DNA of 64,000 bases from Morinoia aosen (GCA_030386875.1 CM059572.1:37259732-37323731); one strand, 5' to 3'; counted from the stretch's first letter, positions 36,102 through 48,193 are shown. Translations and numbers: made by a program. The notes: a model not told the origin generated them from the sequence alone.

Positions 36102-38770
36102 TAGTGATGTACCGATGTATCGGTATTGGGCAGTATCGGTCATTTTTACTGGTATCGGTATCGGCAAAATTCGGCCGATACTTTACCGATTCTTTCCAAT
36201 AATAAGTATTTTATCATGTAAATGAAGGTCATATATCGTGAAAGTAAAAGTATCTATCCTAATAACACCCGTTGTATGTTTATTTACATATTTATTTATG
36301 TATTTGTTTGGTGTCCGCTTCTTGAGAAACATAGGATATCTGAGTGTGCGGTATCGTGGGGACCGAATATCTCCGTGTAACATTGAAAGATGGCCCTTGC
36401 ATGCATTGATATGTCAGGATAGCTTCGGTTAGGATAGGTTAGGACAGGAAAGGTTGAGTAATGTTGACGGAATTTTTTCACGGGCCACCTAGCTTAACGA
36501 TGACATTGTATATAGAATTTCCACGGGTCCTGCTACTGCCTAAAAATACCCTTAGTTTTGTTTGGAGTCCGCTTCTTCCATTTCCCTGCCACGCTCATAA
36601 ATATAGCCATAATGACCGTATATGTGATATGAGTTTCACCAGTGCGCAAGTACAATAATATTTTTTATCATGGGTACTGTTATGATAAATATATTTGCTG
36701 GTCATCCACGTCTGGAAAATTTGTTCAAGAAAGGTATTGAATCCCGTCATTTTTGGCAGGCCGTGCACAATAGTAATCAAATAAAGAGCCTATTCATACC
36801 TAGTAAATTAGTTAGCTAACTGTTCAATTAGAGTGTTTAATCAGGCCCGCTAACTGAATTGACTACTTTTAATTCTCGATGAGTCACGTACGGTCAGTGA
36901 GTGAAAGCTATGTAGCATGAATAGTTAAGCACAGTAAAAACACAGTAGCAACATAAAATTATTATACTTTTACAACTAAAAACCTATATAGTTTGAGAAG
37001 ATTTCTATTACTCAACGAATGGGACAGGCTAAAAAAAAGTAAACCAAATAAATAAAGTTGAAGGTGAATTTTAAAGTTTTTGTAAATTTAGTATAGAAGT
37101 AGCTGAAAATTCTATTATAATTTAGCATGTAAATCATCATACATTACAAATCTGGCATTTTTCTTCTATTTCAAGATGTTTGAAAAATTCAAGAACGATC
37201 TTATAGTTGGTTGCGTATCTGCGGATCTTTTCGGTTTTGGGGCCTACCGAATTTTAATGTTTTCTTTTCGTCAAAATATGTATTTTTATTTAATATGTCT
37301 TTATGTATTTATGCAAAAATATGTATTTTGGTGTGAAAAACACGATAATGATAACCATTTTGTGGAAAAATTATTCATTAAGTGTTACTAACCTAACCTA
37401 ACCAAGAGTATAATTTCAAGCACCTCACTGTTCATCATGGTGAAAACTTTGTTGACCCTGCAACAGGTGCACACACACTCAAATGATTGAGAGTGTATGG
37501 CATAGTCAAAAATGAAAAAAAACGTCAGGGAGGAACTCATGGACAAATGATGGACTCGTATCTGTGTGAATTTGCGTGGCGAAAACGTACCGAGAAACGG
37601 CAGAATTTTCATAAAATAATAATGGGTATAAGCAAATTTCAGGCTTAATAAATAATTTTCCCACAAAATGGTTATCGTTTTCGTGTTTTTCAAACCAAAA
37701 TACACACTTTATCGAAAAGAAAATATTAAAATTCGATAGGCCCCAAACCGAAAAGAGCCGTGTTTGCTTCTGCACACTGTGTGTGTTGGTTCATACGTAC
37801 ACTACTTGCGTTCACGCTGCTATTTCTGAGACTAAATGCTACATTATATTACTAGTTTATGCCTGTAAATGGAGAAAAATATGATTTTTAATTAATTTTG
37901 TCGGATAATAACTTCAGTTGGCAAATAAAAATTGCTAAACAGTGAATACTTGTTTGTTAATACATGCTGATAACAGTATCATACAAAATAAAGTGGAAAG
38001 ATGACGCAATCAAAAAACTTTGTTCCAGAAACAAATCAAACGATATAGTTAACAGAGCATGAGCAGTTTTATCATTCCTCCTAATCGAAAGATTTATCAT
38101 CAATATTGTTATATTATTAGATATATTAATGAATAATTTTATTATAACAAACATGTAGAGCTTATAATGATTTTATTCAAATACTAGTGTGCACAGCCCA
38201 TCAAAATTGATGGGATTCAATACCTTTCTTGAACAAATTTTCTAGATGTGAATGAATTAAAATATTCTTTTCCTCGTGCACTGGTGATCCTCGTATCACC
38301 AACACGGTCATTATAACTGTCCTTATGAGCGTAACAGAGAAATAAAAGAAGCGGACTCCAAACAAATAAGCCAGGGGTATTATTAGGTAGTAGAAGGACC
38401 CGTGGAAATTCCACGGACAATGTCATCATTAAGATAGGTGGACCCGTGAAAAATATCTGTCAACATTACCTAACCTATGCTCGTCAAACCTATCTAGATA
38501 AAATGTCAAAACATATCAATGCATGCAAAAGCCATCATTCAATGTTACACTGAGATATTCGGTATCCATGCTACCGCACACTCAGACATCCTGTGTTTCT
38601 TAAGAAGCGGACACCAAACAGATACATAAACACACGAGTATTATTAGGCTAGATAATTGTGTAAGTATCGGTATCGGTAGTAGTATCGGTATTTTCAAGT
38701 ATCAGAGTATCGGTATTGGCCAAAAAATGGGAATCAGTATTGGCCAAAAAATGGTATCGGTATATCACTA
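36102..38770 (+). mobile_element. hAT-like foldback element with long arms (2.67 kb)
   Basis: It begins TAGTGATGTACCGATGTATC and ends with the inverted GGTATCGGTATATCACTA, rich in TATCGG repeats. It is flanked by 8-bp duplications GGCACAAG (36094-36101) and GGCGCAAG (38771-38778), as for hAT. The arms of about 600-680 bp (36102-36790 and 38160-38770) are inverted copies of each other, both with GTTTGGAGTCCGCTTCTT and TTGTTCAAGAAAGGTATTGA. There is no transposase; it is non-autonomous. Confidence 0.88.
37228..37758 (+). repeat. Inner inverted repeat within the hAT-like element
   Basis: The left arm 37228-37382 and right arm 37643-37758 are inverted copies (shared TTTTCGGTTTTGGGGCCTA / TTTTCGGTTTGGGGCCTA and ATAACCATTTTGTGG). 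The left arm has an extra stretch of about 40 bp. The short frames in both arms encode the same peptide family (for example EKHDNDNHFVEKLFIK and EKHENDNHFVGKLFIK), but I do not recognise it. Confidence 0.82.
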
Positions 38771-38782
38771 GGCGCAAGTGCA

Positions 38783-38899
38783 GACCCCGCGGAGCCTGAA
38801 CCCACTTCTAAGATCTTTTAGTTAATAACTTTGGGCAATAATCTTTATTGTGTTTTTAACTAAGAGATCCCAGAAGTGGGTTCAGGCTCCGCGGGGGTC
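38783..38899 (+). repeat. 117-bp hairpin
   Basis: Arms of about 42 bp begin GACCCCGCGGAGCCTGAACC and end with its inverse, with a loop of about 30 bp. It sits just right of the hAT duplication, in the centre of the F2 element. Confidence 0.9.
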
Positions 38900-39064
38900 A
38901 GCGGAGACAAAAATTAACATACTGCAAAAAATCGTCAAATACTCATTTGCGATGGAAAGTGCATAGAAGAAAAATTGTTTATTTAAATCTAATTAATTAT
39001 GTTTCAGCACCGAAAAGTGGAAAATTGATTATGGTCCTTTCCTTAACATTTGCCAAAAAATTTT

Positions 39065-39616
39065 TGGTAAACCTGAAGGATATGTCAGTTATCGATTTTC
39101 CACTTTTTGGTGCCTGAACCTAAATAATTGAATCAAAATAAACAAGTTTTCTCCTATGCACTTTCCATCTCAAATGAGTATTTTACAATTTATAGCTGTA
39201 GGTTTAGTTTCGTCTTTGATGACGAATGCGCTCGAATAAACAGCTACTCATCGATTTTCGAATTTTTGTTGCTTGAATCATGGTAATAACATCGAAATAA
39301 ACAACTTTTCTTCTATACACTTTTTTTGTCAAATGAGTATTTAACGAGGTATAGCGGTAGGTTTGGTTTCGTCTTTGATGACGATCGCACTGGAAGTGAG
39401 TGCCTATTGCAGTGTTGCTGTCCGACGTGCTCCTTGAATAACTTGCCGCTTCAAACACTGGAGTTGCGATAAGTCTTTTACAGCTATAACTAATAAAATA
39501 CTCATTTGAGACGAAAAGTGCATAGAAGAAAACTTGTTTATTTCGATCTAATTAACTATGCTTAGGCATCAAAATATACAAAATCGATAACTGACATATC
39601 CTTCAGATTTACCAAT
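39065..39616 (+). mobile_element. Foldback element family F2, copy 2 (~550 bp)
   Basis: The ends GGTAAACCTGAAGGATATGT and (inverted) GGTAAATCTGAAGGATATGT are followed by TCGATTTT and arms containing TTTCTTCTATGCACTTT and AAATGAGTATTT. The centre (CAGTGTTGCTGTCCGACGTG) matches the inverse of 36030-36080 in copy 1. It lies immediately next to copy 1. The flanks are T-rich and the target duplication is unclear. Confidence 0.87.
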
Positions 39617-40380
39617 TTTTCTAGGCCAGGCCATAAAATTAATATTAAACATTAAACTGTGCATACATCACAACTCTGCATTGATTTACTATTAAGATAT
39701 AAATTTAATAGCTCTGCTTCTATTGTATTTTATATGTTAGTTTCAGCCTTTTTACCTTCAACAAGAGTGTTCATAAAATAGGACGTGGGAAGGTATCATT
39801 TAAGAAGGATTTAAGAGAACAAGTTTTCAATGCAGAAATTGTGTTCCCTAAAAAATTCCCTATGCATAGAATCACCTAATTAGAAACAATACATATGAAA
39901 AACGCTGAAAGTTGAAAAAGAATTTTTCATCTATTTTGTAAGCTACCAAAACAGTGGTAAGTTAAGCCATAAAAAAATAAGAACTGAACCAAAAAAATAC
40001 ATTTCAACATAAAAAAAGCCTACCCATCCTTCAGGTTAGAGACATATTTTTCTTTTAGGAGAGCTTTTTCAAACATACAATAGTTATATCCTCCTGAGAG
40101 GAGCCACACTGGGTCTGCTCATACTTAACAACACTGCAAAGCTTTTTACCTTTCCTTACTTTATGCTCACATGCATTCATTGCCACTCAATACATACCCT
40201 AGAAATTTGTACTCATACAACATACACATTTTTAATAAAAAAAGAATTAATCCTTAACTTATATCTAAATATTACTAAAATTGGAGTGATTTAATAACAT
40301 TAAAATCTGGTTAGCCATTTCATTGATATTGGTTCAGTAATGATATGATAACCTGATAGCAAATCTTTTAAAGAAAAATT

Positions 40381-40920
40381 GGTCAATATTGAATATAATG
40401 TTGTCAACAAATTTCATAATTTCGTAGGTATAGGTAGGTAATATAGTCGGTTTTAAGACGTTTTTCATCAATGACAATGTGCCCGGAAATGCTTAGTTTT
40501 GGAGATATAGGATAAATAACGCCAGGTAAGAATAGCATTAACGGCAGTTCCGATATGGCTCTTCCGGCGTTTTGCGGACGCGGACCACGCCAAGTTTTTT
40601 GGCGGGAATCATCGGCCTCGGTATGGTTGAGTTAAATTAAGATATTTTAGGCTTACTTAGGTTATGATGCTTAACTAAATTAACTTTACCAAACCTAACC
40701 TTACCTATCGTTACGTCAGAACCGGATTTCTGCTTATTTACCTCTCCGTTTGTTCAATTTTATAAACGACGTCCCTATAACTTCAAAGTTAAATATCTCC
40801 AAAACTAAGCATTTTCGGGCACATTGTCATTCATGTAAAACGTCTTGAAATCGACTATATTATCTATCTATACCTACGAAATTATGAAATTCGTTGACAA
40901 CATTATATTCAATATTGACC
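40381..40920 (+). mobile_element. Foldback MITE family F1, copy 2 (540 bp)
   Basis: Near-perfect inverted ends of more than 60 bp (GGTCAATATTGAATATAATG and its inverse) are flanked by identical 8-bp duplications GAAAAATT at 40373-40380 and 40921-40928. The centre includes GCAGTTCCGATATGGCTCTT. This is the diagnostic hAT target size. No coding capacity. Confidence 0.93.
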
Positions 40921-40928
40921 GAAAAATT

Positions 40929-43639
40929 AATTCAGTTCAAAAGCAAGCATTACCAAGCTTAACTGTGAACAACTTTAGGCCTAAGGTTATGCATACTCCT
41001 CCTACGTAAAATACTCCTCAAAGTAAACCTGAAACATAAAATCACCCAACTGTAAACAACGTTGACCTGAATTTAATTCACATACACAATAAAGTGAAAT
41101 CAAACCACATCATTCAGTAGAATGAACATCATTTAGGGCGGGTATAATGAGCAAACTAACATTTCAATAGGAAAAAAAAGACGGGTATTATCTGCCCAGA
41201 CGTGTTAACATGGAGCAACAAGTGAGATATCACTGGATAAAACACGTAATACAAGAAAAAAATAGTACACCATTAAATACGCTGCTGCATTAAATATGAA
41301 TATAGAATTTAAATAACACACTGAAAGATTTCAACCGTACCATAGAATAAGCTATTCAAGAAGAACAAATTGGAGGAAACGAGGCACCGTGATCTACCTG
41401 TACTCAAGTTTTGTGAAACTTCTGTTGACGAGGGGTACCAACTGCACCTGTGATAGCAAATTTATTTTATAAGAAATATTGAAAATTCACACGCTTCAAA
41501 ACAATTAAAATAGGCAGAATTTTGATCTAATTATCGCAATAATGCACATTTTTTGCATAATATGCTTTGAATTCTAATGTATATTAATTGCGTAGTAAAT
41601 TGGTTGGTATGCCTGATTCGTAGTAAGATCAGCTGGGATAAATCGTGTTTATCCTCATCTTGGACAATATTTTAAAAGGAACTTGTTCATGATTTACTCA
41701 CTTTCAAAGTATTGTATTGGAAAAATTGTATAAAAATTAAATTATTACCGTATTTAGGAAATCTACGAGATAATCATACGTTTTAAAGCGTACTTATATA
41801 TTACTAAATGAAATAGACTCACTCATATATATCGAATGCAAAGTTTTTTTACAATCACACGCACATGAACTTAAAAAAGAGAAAACATGATTTAGTCCCA
41901 CTTAAAATGACGTCAAGGAACGTACCACATCAACCGTTCCTTATCAATGACAAATCTACTACATTTTGAATACCTGCGTGCTGAAGCTTGAGGTAAAGAA
42001 AGTTAATAGGCTCACTGTCAAAATCTAACTCGAAACTGTTTCAAGCAAAAAAATTCGTTTCCTTTCTCAGATATAAATTAAAATAACTTTAGTACACTGA
42101 ACTTAAAGCTCATCCATTGAAATGTTTGGAACCTCAATCTGAAACTAATAACTCGCAACTAAACGAAAATTAGCCAAAAAAATAATTAAAAGCGATCAAT
42201 TCAACCCTTAAACATTTGCTTTATTTTATTTCTTCTTAATCACCGAGTACCTTATATAAACGTATTCTCTGTCTGACCAGTTGTTGCCGAGAGAACGTGC
42301 GCATTTGCTTGACTGTTCGTTTGGGTCACCGAGATCCAGAAAATTTGCTCAATAAACTGGTTAAAAAAATTAAGTACGGTAAACCAACATATTCTAAAAA
42401 CTAAGCTATTTTCTTATATCTCATATTCACGGAAAACAAATTGTATTACAACACTTGCTTCTATTAGCTGCCATCAACTGAAAATAGGAGCACATAACAT
42501 TCAAAAAGGAATTTCCACCGTTCTCGATCCATCATCCTCTATGTACCACATCGGAAGATAAGATAGAGAACATGATAGCAATTAACTGTCAGCCATCCTG
42601 CTGCGTGAGAAGACGCAGTAACCTCGACTGAACGAACAGTAACCGTCTGGCCTCGTGAGAAATACTAGATCGCGTTCCTTCAAAAGTTTCCTGGCTGTGT
42701 AAAGTTTCTACTTTTGATATTGCCATTTGGATTTGAAAATAAGTCAACGGAAACTTTCACACAATGATACATTGGAGTTATTATTCATTTTGTTCTGTAG
42801 TAGCGACTGATTAATAGTTTGAAGTGGCGGCAATTTTAAGTGGTAGTGCCTATCGCATTCACTCACTGATACATGGTCAAATTTAGCTTTTAGCGGGCCG
42901 AAGTTCTAGTACCTTCCAGGTTTAAGTTCAAGTTCAAGTATTTTACGAGTAATGTGAATCAAAATTTCAACACGATTCGCTGCATTTTTCTCTCAATCAT
43001 TTTTGTTTAAACATGTGACAGGTATTACGATACCACGTGTAACAACTAAGAATTAATGTTTATGATATTTTAAAAACAGATGTCTCAAACATTTCATGTT
43101 TCAACTTCATTAGAAATAAACTTTTTCTTTCTTTAATTGATCGCAAAGTTCAATTACACTCATACTTGAATGTGACTATGTGAAGGGTGCATCACTTGCT
43201 GCACGACATAACCGAGAGACAATATTATGAGTTTTCATGATCATTTTTTAATAGAAAGCATGAGAAGTTATTGACATTTTACTTCAACCTAATATTACGC
43301 GGACGTACTGTTAGGAATACAAGAGTTGGTAGAAGGGAGGTAGGAGATAACCCGTTCATTTTCCAAAATAAAGTTGATAAAAAAATTGTAACGAATTGCG
43401 TTGGAATACTTTTGAACACTGGAATCCTAGACTTAGAGAATTGTTGTCCAGTTTACACAGCCACTTGTGTGGTTAAATGAATATTTTAAAATAAAAAATA
43501 TTCCCTAATCTGTAATTAAATTCAAGTGTGGAAGAATTGTGCCGTCGCGTTTTAGATACTGGTGACGGAATCCAATAGCGAAGAATACTCCTAAATAGTC
43601 AAGATTTTATCATACGTTCGTTTCACGCTCTCTAAACAT
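40929..43639. other. Intergenic, no feature recognised
   Basis: About 2.7 kb of AT-rich sequence. The small frame at 43271-43480 has no family signature. I see no RNA gene. Confidence 0.6.
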
Positions 43640-43860
43640 AAAGGTGTTCAAAAAAGGGAAGGTACCACCTAGTGTGGAATCAAGGGAACGAGGAATCTGA
43701 TTCACCTAACACAGAAACTGAAAGAGAACTACACGTTTATGCTACAATATAAAAGAGGTAAAAAATAAGTTTTAAAATGCCAGCCGTTAACCGAAAAAAA
43801 CACGGTCCGTCACAAAAACTATTCTGTCGCAACAGAAAAAGGCAATCTACCCTTAAGTTC
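43640..43860 (-). repeat. Diverged R1 repeat copy
   Basis: Contains GGAAGGTACCACCTAGTGTG, GAATCAAGGGAACGAGGAATC, CCGAAAAAAACACGGTCCGT and AAAGGCAATCTACCCTTAAG, in the same order as 48435-48790 but diverged. Confidence 0.7.
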
Positions 43861-43889
43861 AGACCTTAAATCTACTGTCCGAGTTAGAC

Positions 43890-44095
43890 CAGAGGTTTCC
43901 AAACTTTCCAGCCTAGGGCCACACTGATTACTCCAGTAAGCTCCTAAAGGGCCAAAACCGCTTCAATTTTCCTGCCAATATATATAATTTCTCGAGTAGT
44001 TGCCTCGCCGAGTAGGCGCCATTAACAGTCACGAGCCAGATTGATCACACTGGCGGGCCGGATTTGGCCCGCGGGCTGCAGTTTCGAGACAGCTG
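43890..44095 (+). mobile_element. hAT MITE (Charlie-like ends), 206 bp
   Basis: Ends CAGAGGTTTCCAAACTTTCC and (inverted) CAGCTGTCTCGAAACTGCAG, flanked by 8-bp duplications AGTTAGAC and ATTTAGAC (7 of 8 match). The inner GGGCCGGATTTGGCCCGCGG block is typical of this hAT group. Confidence 0.88.
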
Positions 44096-44329
44096 ATTTA
44101 GACCAATCAACGCAATTCTTGCTTCAAACAACGGCGCCCGGCCACGTCTTCCAGTACTTTATAATTCGTCAACACGCCGCACTGCAGTTCTATAGCCATG
44201 ATTTACTCTCCAAGTAAAGCCGATTTCCAGTGCTCTCCAACAGCATAATTAATTTCAAATATTTTGGCAGAAAAGCGTTAACGAAGCAAGATTCAGTAAT
44301 TTGAATATTGGAGCATGACAAAATGATGA

Positions 44330-44725
44330 AAATAAAGGGAAATATACCGGATATGAGACAAGGCAACTACGAAGTTGGGGTAAGTTTTTACCGTTAAATC
44401 TACCGATTAATTTAATACCAAACAAATGCAGTTATGAACACACGAACTAAATACCTTGTACATATAATAAGGAAATCGGCACTTACGCAAGCACATTAAC
44501 CAGTTGATCACATGTGATGTAAGAACAACACTCATCAAGCACATTCACAAGTTGATCACAAGTGCTGTAAGAACACTCATCAAGCGACTGAGGTCCAACC
44601 ACGGTATCGTGGGTCCAACCGTCCAAATCCAACACCGAAGAGCCGGCGGAGGTCGGGTAGGTTGGGCTACCACGTGGCTGGTCACGCAAGCACGAAATTG
44701 GGAGAAATGGGAAAGTCAAGTTTAA
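44330..44725 (+). repeat. Duplicated locus with 48-bp minisatellite, copy A
   Basis: Begins ATACCGGATATGAGACAAGG, then CAACTACGAAGTTGGGGTAAG, then 2-3 units of a 48-bp repeat (ATTAACCAGTTGATCACATG...), then CATCAAGCGACTGAGGTCCA and GGGCTACCACGTGGCTG. Copy B has the same order. The plus-strand frame through the repeat (44504-44725) is open but not recognised. Confidence 0.82.
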
Positions 44726-45524
44726 TTGGTTGCATTTTCGATATAAATCATCCAGTGATATTCATGCAACCATAATTCGCACTGAATTTCCATCAGGTTT
44801 CTGCCACAAGATGCGTGATGTGTATTTTCTATTTTTTCACCCAAGCCGAGGTAAATTTCATCACAATTTCATTTGCTTATTGGTTATGCATAGCTAAAAG
44901 CGAACTCTTGACAATTTAGCTCCTAATATTCTTTCCCTAAAATCGAACTCATGACAACTTGGTCCTAATCTTCTGTCTTTATAATATCCAAATTTCAATA
45001 CAAAGTATCAATCCCCTGATGCCTCCTCTAGGAGAAAACACTCACCTTCGCGCTAGCGCACCAGGAATTTATTCCACAAAGACCCCAAAAACTGACGGGA
45101 CATTTTTCAACTCTTCCAGCATGTACAAAATCAACGGAGTTGCTGATTTTTTTCCAAAGCATCATGAACACGCGTTTCTTGAAAGCTGAATAAGCAGTCC
45201 ATGTCAGGGCTTTATCGAGGGTGTCGAAGTCGAAAAAAGTAATTATTCATTTTAAAATTTACCACGATATTACCCATCGCAGAGAACTTGAAGCGCTTTG
45301 TGCGTAGAAATACACTAACTGGAAATTCGTTTTCCTCACAACATTTACGAGTAATTTTCTCTATTTCGAAAACTAAACGTCCCCTTGTGTTTCAGGTCAT
45401 GCTATGCTTATAACGTACGGCAAAGCGACGCCAATGAGTTGTGTGCTTCTTTTTTTAGCAGATTTCTCTAAATAAGCCTAACAAGACAGAGGAGTTCGCG
45501 TTGTCCATTCAACATTGAAAACTG

Positions 45525-46000
45525 AAACATACCGGATATGAGCCAAGGCAACTACGAAGTTGGGGTAAGTTTTAACCATTAATTCTAAGTATTAATTTAT
45601 TACAAAACCTATGCAGTTATGAATATAGGATATAAATCCCTTGTGTAGTAAGGAAATCGGCACTTACGCAAGCATATAACAGGCTAATTAAACTTGATGT
45701 AAGAACAGCACTCATCAAGTACATTAACAAGTTGATCCCACGTGTTGTGAGAACAGCACTCATCAAGTACGTAAACAAGTTGATCACACGTGTTGTGAGA
45801 ACAGCACTCATCAAGCACATTAACAAATTGATCACACTTGATGCAAGAACAGCACTAAAGTACACTAACAAGTTGATCACACGTGATGTGAGAACAGCAC
45901 TCATCAAGCGACTGAGGTCCAATTCCAAAAACAAAGAGCCGGCTGAGGTAGGGGAGGTTGGGCTACCACGTGGCTGCGAGATCCCGATGCCGATACGGTT
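45525..46000 (+). repeat. Duplicated locus with 48-bp minisatellite, copy B
   Basis: Same layout as copy A (ATACCGGATATGAGCCAAGG through GGGCTACCACGTGGCTG) but with about five 48-bp units. The open frame 45732-46091 encodes a 16-residue repeat (RTALIKYVNKLITRVV and variants). Most unit changes keep the frame, though one unit has a short deletion. Confidence 0.85.
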
Positions 46001-46574
46001 TAGGCCTACACAAAATGGTAACCATATCCAAAAGGAACAGTTGCGATTCGCATTAGCTTCACCTGCTCCGTCATTACCGACACACAGGTAGGTAGATCGC
46101 GATTTAGATACGCGTCACGCCTTCACTATATCACTTGTCTGACTGTTGCCGTTTTGGCTAGCTTCAACTGTGTCGGTATTTTGAATTTGCTTCATAAAAT
46201 TGGATTGCATGCATAACTGACAATAGTAGACGAATACGAATGTACTATGCAGGAAAATCGTGCAATAAAGGCAGCTTTTTTTTCTTTTCATGAAGGAATA
46301 AGAACTAATCGGTCATTCTCGACGCTTAGATAAATAAAGATAACCACGCACCAGAAATCGCTCATGTAAAACGGAAGGGTATTTTACTAGATATTAGTAT
46401 TTTTATACTATTCTGGGTATTGCCATTTGAATTATGAAATAATTAATTTCTATGAACAGTTTAGGAAGAGCAAGTCGTAAAAAATACGTTCGATCCAAGT
46501 AGCTGTCACATTTTCATTCGCCATTTTTTCGTTTCATTCCTATCCCAATTTAAAGAAGTGATGTACCAGATAGT

Positions 46575-46890
46575 TTGAAGTTTCGTTTCTATTGGAAACG
46601 CATTTTTCCAGAAGAAAAAGATAGGGCCATTAAGTGTGAGCTAAGAAAACGTAATCTAATGAGCAAGATGCGTTCTTACAAAAGATACTCTACGCATAGA
46701 AACAAGTTAGGCAAGAAGAGAAAGAAAAGAAAAAGAAGAAATAGGGAAGACGACATGCAAGCTGAAAGAAATATGGATGCCAAAGATAGGAGTCTAGATG
46801 GCTTATTTACAGTTGAGATAACCTAACAGTAACTCGTCTGGAGAAGCCAATCTTCTGAGCATAGGACAGACAAACCTAATTAACCTAAAT
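46575..46890 (+). repeat. Dispersed repeat related to 54835-55070
   Basis: Shares CTACGCATAGAAAC/GTCGCATAGAAAC, AGTTGAGATAACCTAACAG/AGCTAAGATAACTTAACAG and ACAGACAAACCTAAT/ATAGACAAACCTAAC with 54835-55070. A Lys/Arg-rich frame of 83 codons (46575-46826) crosses a purine-rich stretch. I do not regard it as a gene. Confidence 0.6.
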
Positions 46891-48082
46891 CTATTGTCTA
46901 CTCTATTCCCTCTGAGAGGTCGGTGAAAGCCAAAGAGAGAAGAAACGCTAGTCTGCGAAATAGCCCCATCAGAAAGTATACTTTCTAGTGTAAGAGGATG
47001 TATGCAGAACGCAAAAATACGAGGCGCACATCCGAGAACGATAGGCATTCAATAATGATACAAAGAAAGAGGAACTGAACCTCACAGAAACGTTGAGAAT
47101 GGGTTTCCACGAGATGTGCGATAAAGGTCTAGCGGTCTAGCCTTTAGATTGCCGACGGCTTAATTTCATGTTCAAGAATGGGATGGTTGAATGACGTCCA
47201 TATGTTAAGAGGCCATGACACCTCGTTATTTGTTGGCGGAATCCAAAAGATATCAATGCTCATGCCAGACAGCGTAGCGAGAGCGTCGTATGCGAGGGCT
47301 GGAGTCATGGAAGCGAATGTTAAGGTATCCCCGCAGAAGACGACACGCGAGTGTTGATCTTCGGGCTTTGCAGTGATGTTCATTACTATCAACACAACTG
47401 TGGCTAGGAACCCAATAAACTGATTTGTGGCGGTTTATTAAGCAGATTGACCAGCGGTTGATGAAACACAGAAGAGGGTTTGAGCTTGAATATAGAGCCA
47501 TTGCGGATAGTGCTAATCAGAATCAGGAGAAAATATCGATGGCACGAGAAAGGACTTTCGCAGTAATGCGATAAATGAGGAAGATTCTCGGCGCGTGTAT
47601 AAATAAAGCAGAAACGCGTGCACAAAACGACAAGGGTGAAGATAAAACCAGAAAGGCGCGTGATAGAAGCAAAAGCGCGTGATAGAAGCAAAAATATATT
47701 ATATTAATAGCGCAAACCATTTAATTACCAAACGTATTATCAGTAAAATAATTTAAATCTAATACAATCGATCGGTTGGAACTAAATCTACAGAAACACA
47801 AGCCCGAATAAGTTCAGTGACTTTTTCAAAAAAGTCAACACATTAAATTAGCTTCAACACCGTTTTTCAATAATTGTAAAGAAAGATCCTTAACGGGTAC
47901 TGAAAACATTATCAGTATTATAATCTCCACGTCAATGGTTGAATATAATATTCTGGGTAGAGCATAAAAACTATTCCCTTGATTATCCATGTTTGAAATC
48001 TCAAAACTACCGGTCACGCAAGGAAGACTGTGAATATTGATGTTATTGATTTAAAATGTAATATTTTCTAATTGGAAACCGT
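46891..48082. other. Intergenic, no feature recognised
   Basis: Several short minus-strand frames (47144-47395, 47404-47691) have no recognisable family. GCGCGTGATAGAAGCAAAA occurs twice in tandem near 47655. Confidence 0.5.
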
Positions 48083-48193
48083 TACCCAGTCTAACTTTTT
48101 CACCGGAGCATGCCTGTTTTTCGCCGCCCAAGCGATTAAATCGCCTGGGTGGCGAAAACATGCATGCAAGCGGCGAAAAAGTTAGACTGGGTA
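48083..48193 (+). repeat. 111-bp near-perfect palindrome (miniature element)
   Basis: The outer 19 bp (TACCCAGTCTAACTTTTTC) are perfectly inverted at the other end. The inner arm (GCATGCCTGTTTTTCGCCGC, then CCAAGCGATT) pairs with few mismatches, leaving almost no loop. TA at both ends would fit a TA-duplicating element. Confidence 0.92.

Larger units (their letters stand above)
35844..39054 (+). mobile_element. Foldback element family F2, copy 1, split by a hAT-like insertion
   Basis: The left end (GGTAAATGTTGAGG, then CGTAATCGATTTTTCACTTTTC) is the inverted image of the right end (GAAAAGTGGAAAATTGATTATG, then CCTTTCCTTAACATTTGCC). Both arms contain ACAATTTTTCTTCTATGCAC in opposite orientation. 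The centre is interrupted at 36102-38770 by another element. The same family is seen intact at 39065-39616. No coding capacity. Confidence 0.85.

Noticed and set aside
37389..37403. CCTAA repeats resembling the arthropod telomere motif
   Set aside because: Only about three units, inside a transposon. Too short to call an interstitial telomere.
46575..46826. Lys/Arg-rich 83-codon frame as a gene
   Set aside because: It crosses a purine-rich stretch of a dispersed repeat that recurs, without the frame, at 54835-55070.
47144..47395. Minus-strand frame with VVFCGDTLTFA, reminiscent of an insulin B chain
   Set aside because: The second B-chain cysteine and the whole cysteine-rich A chain are missing. 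The resemblance is a few residues only.
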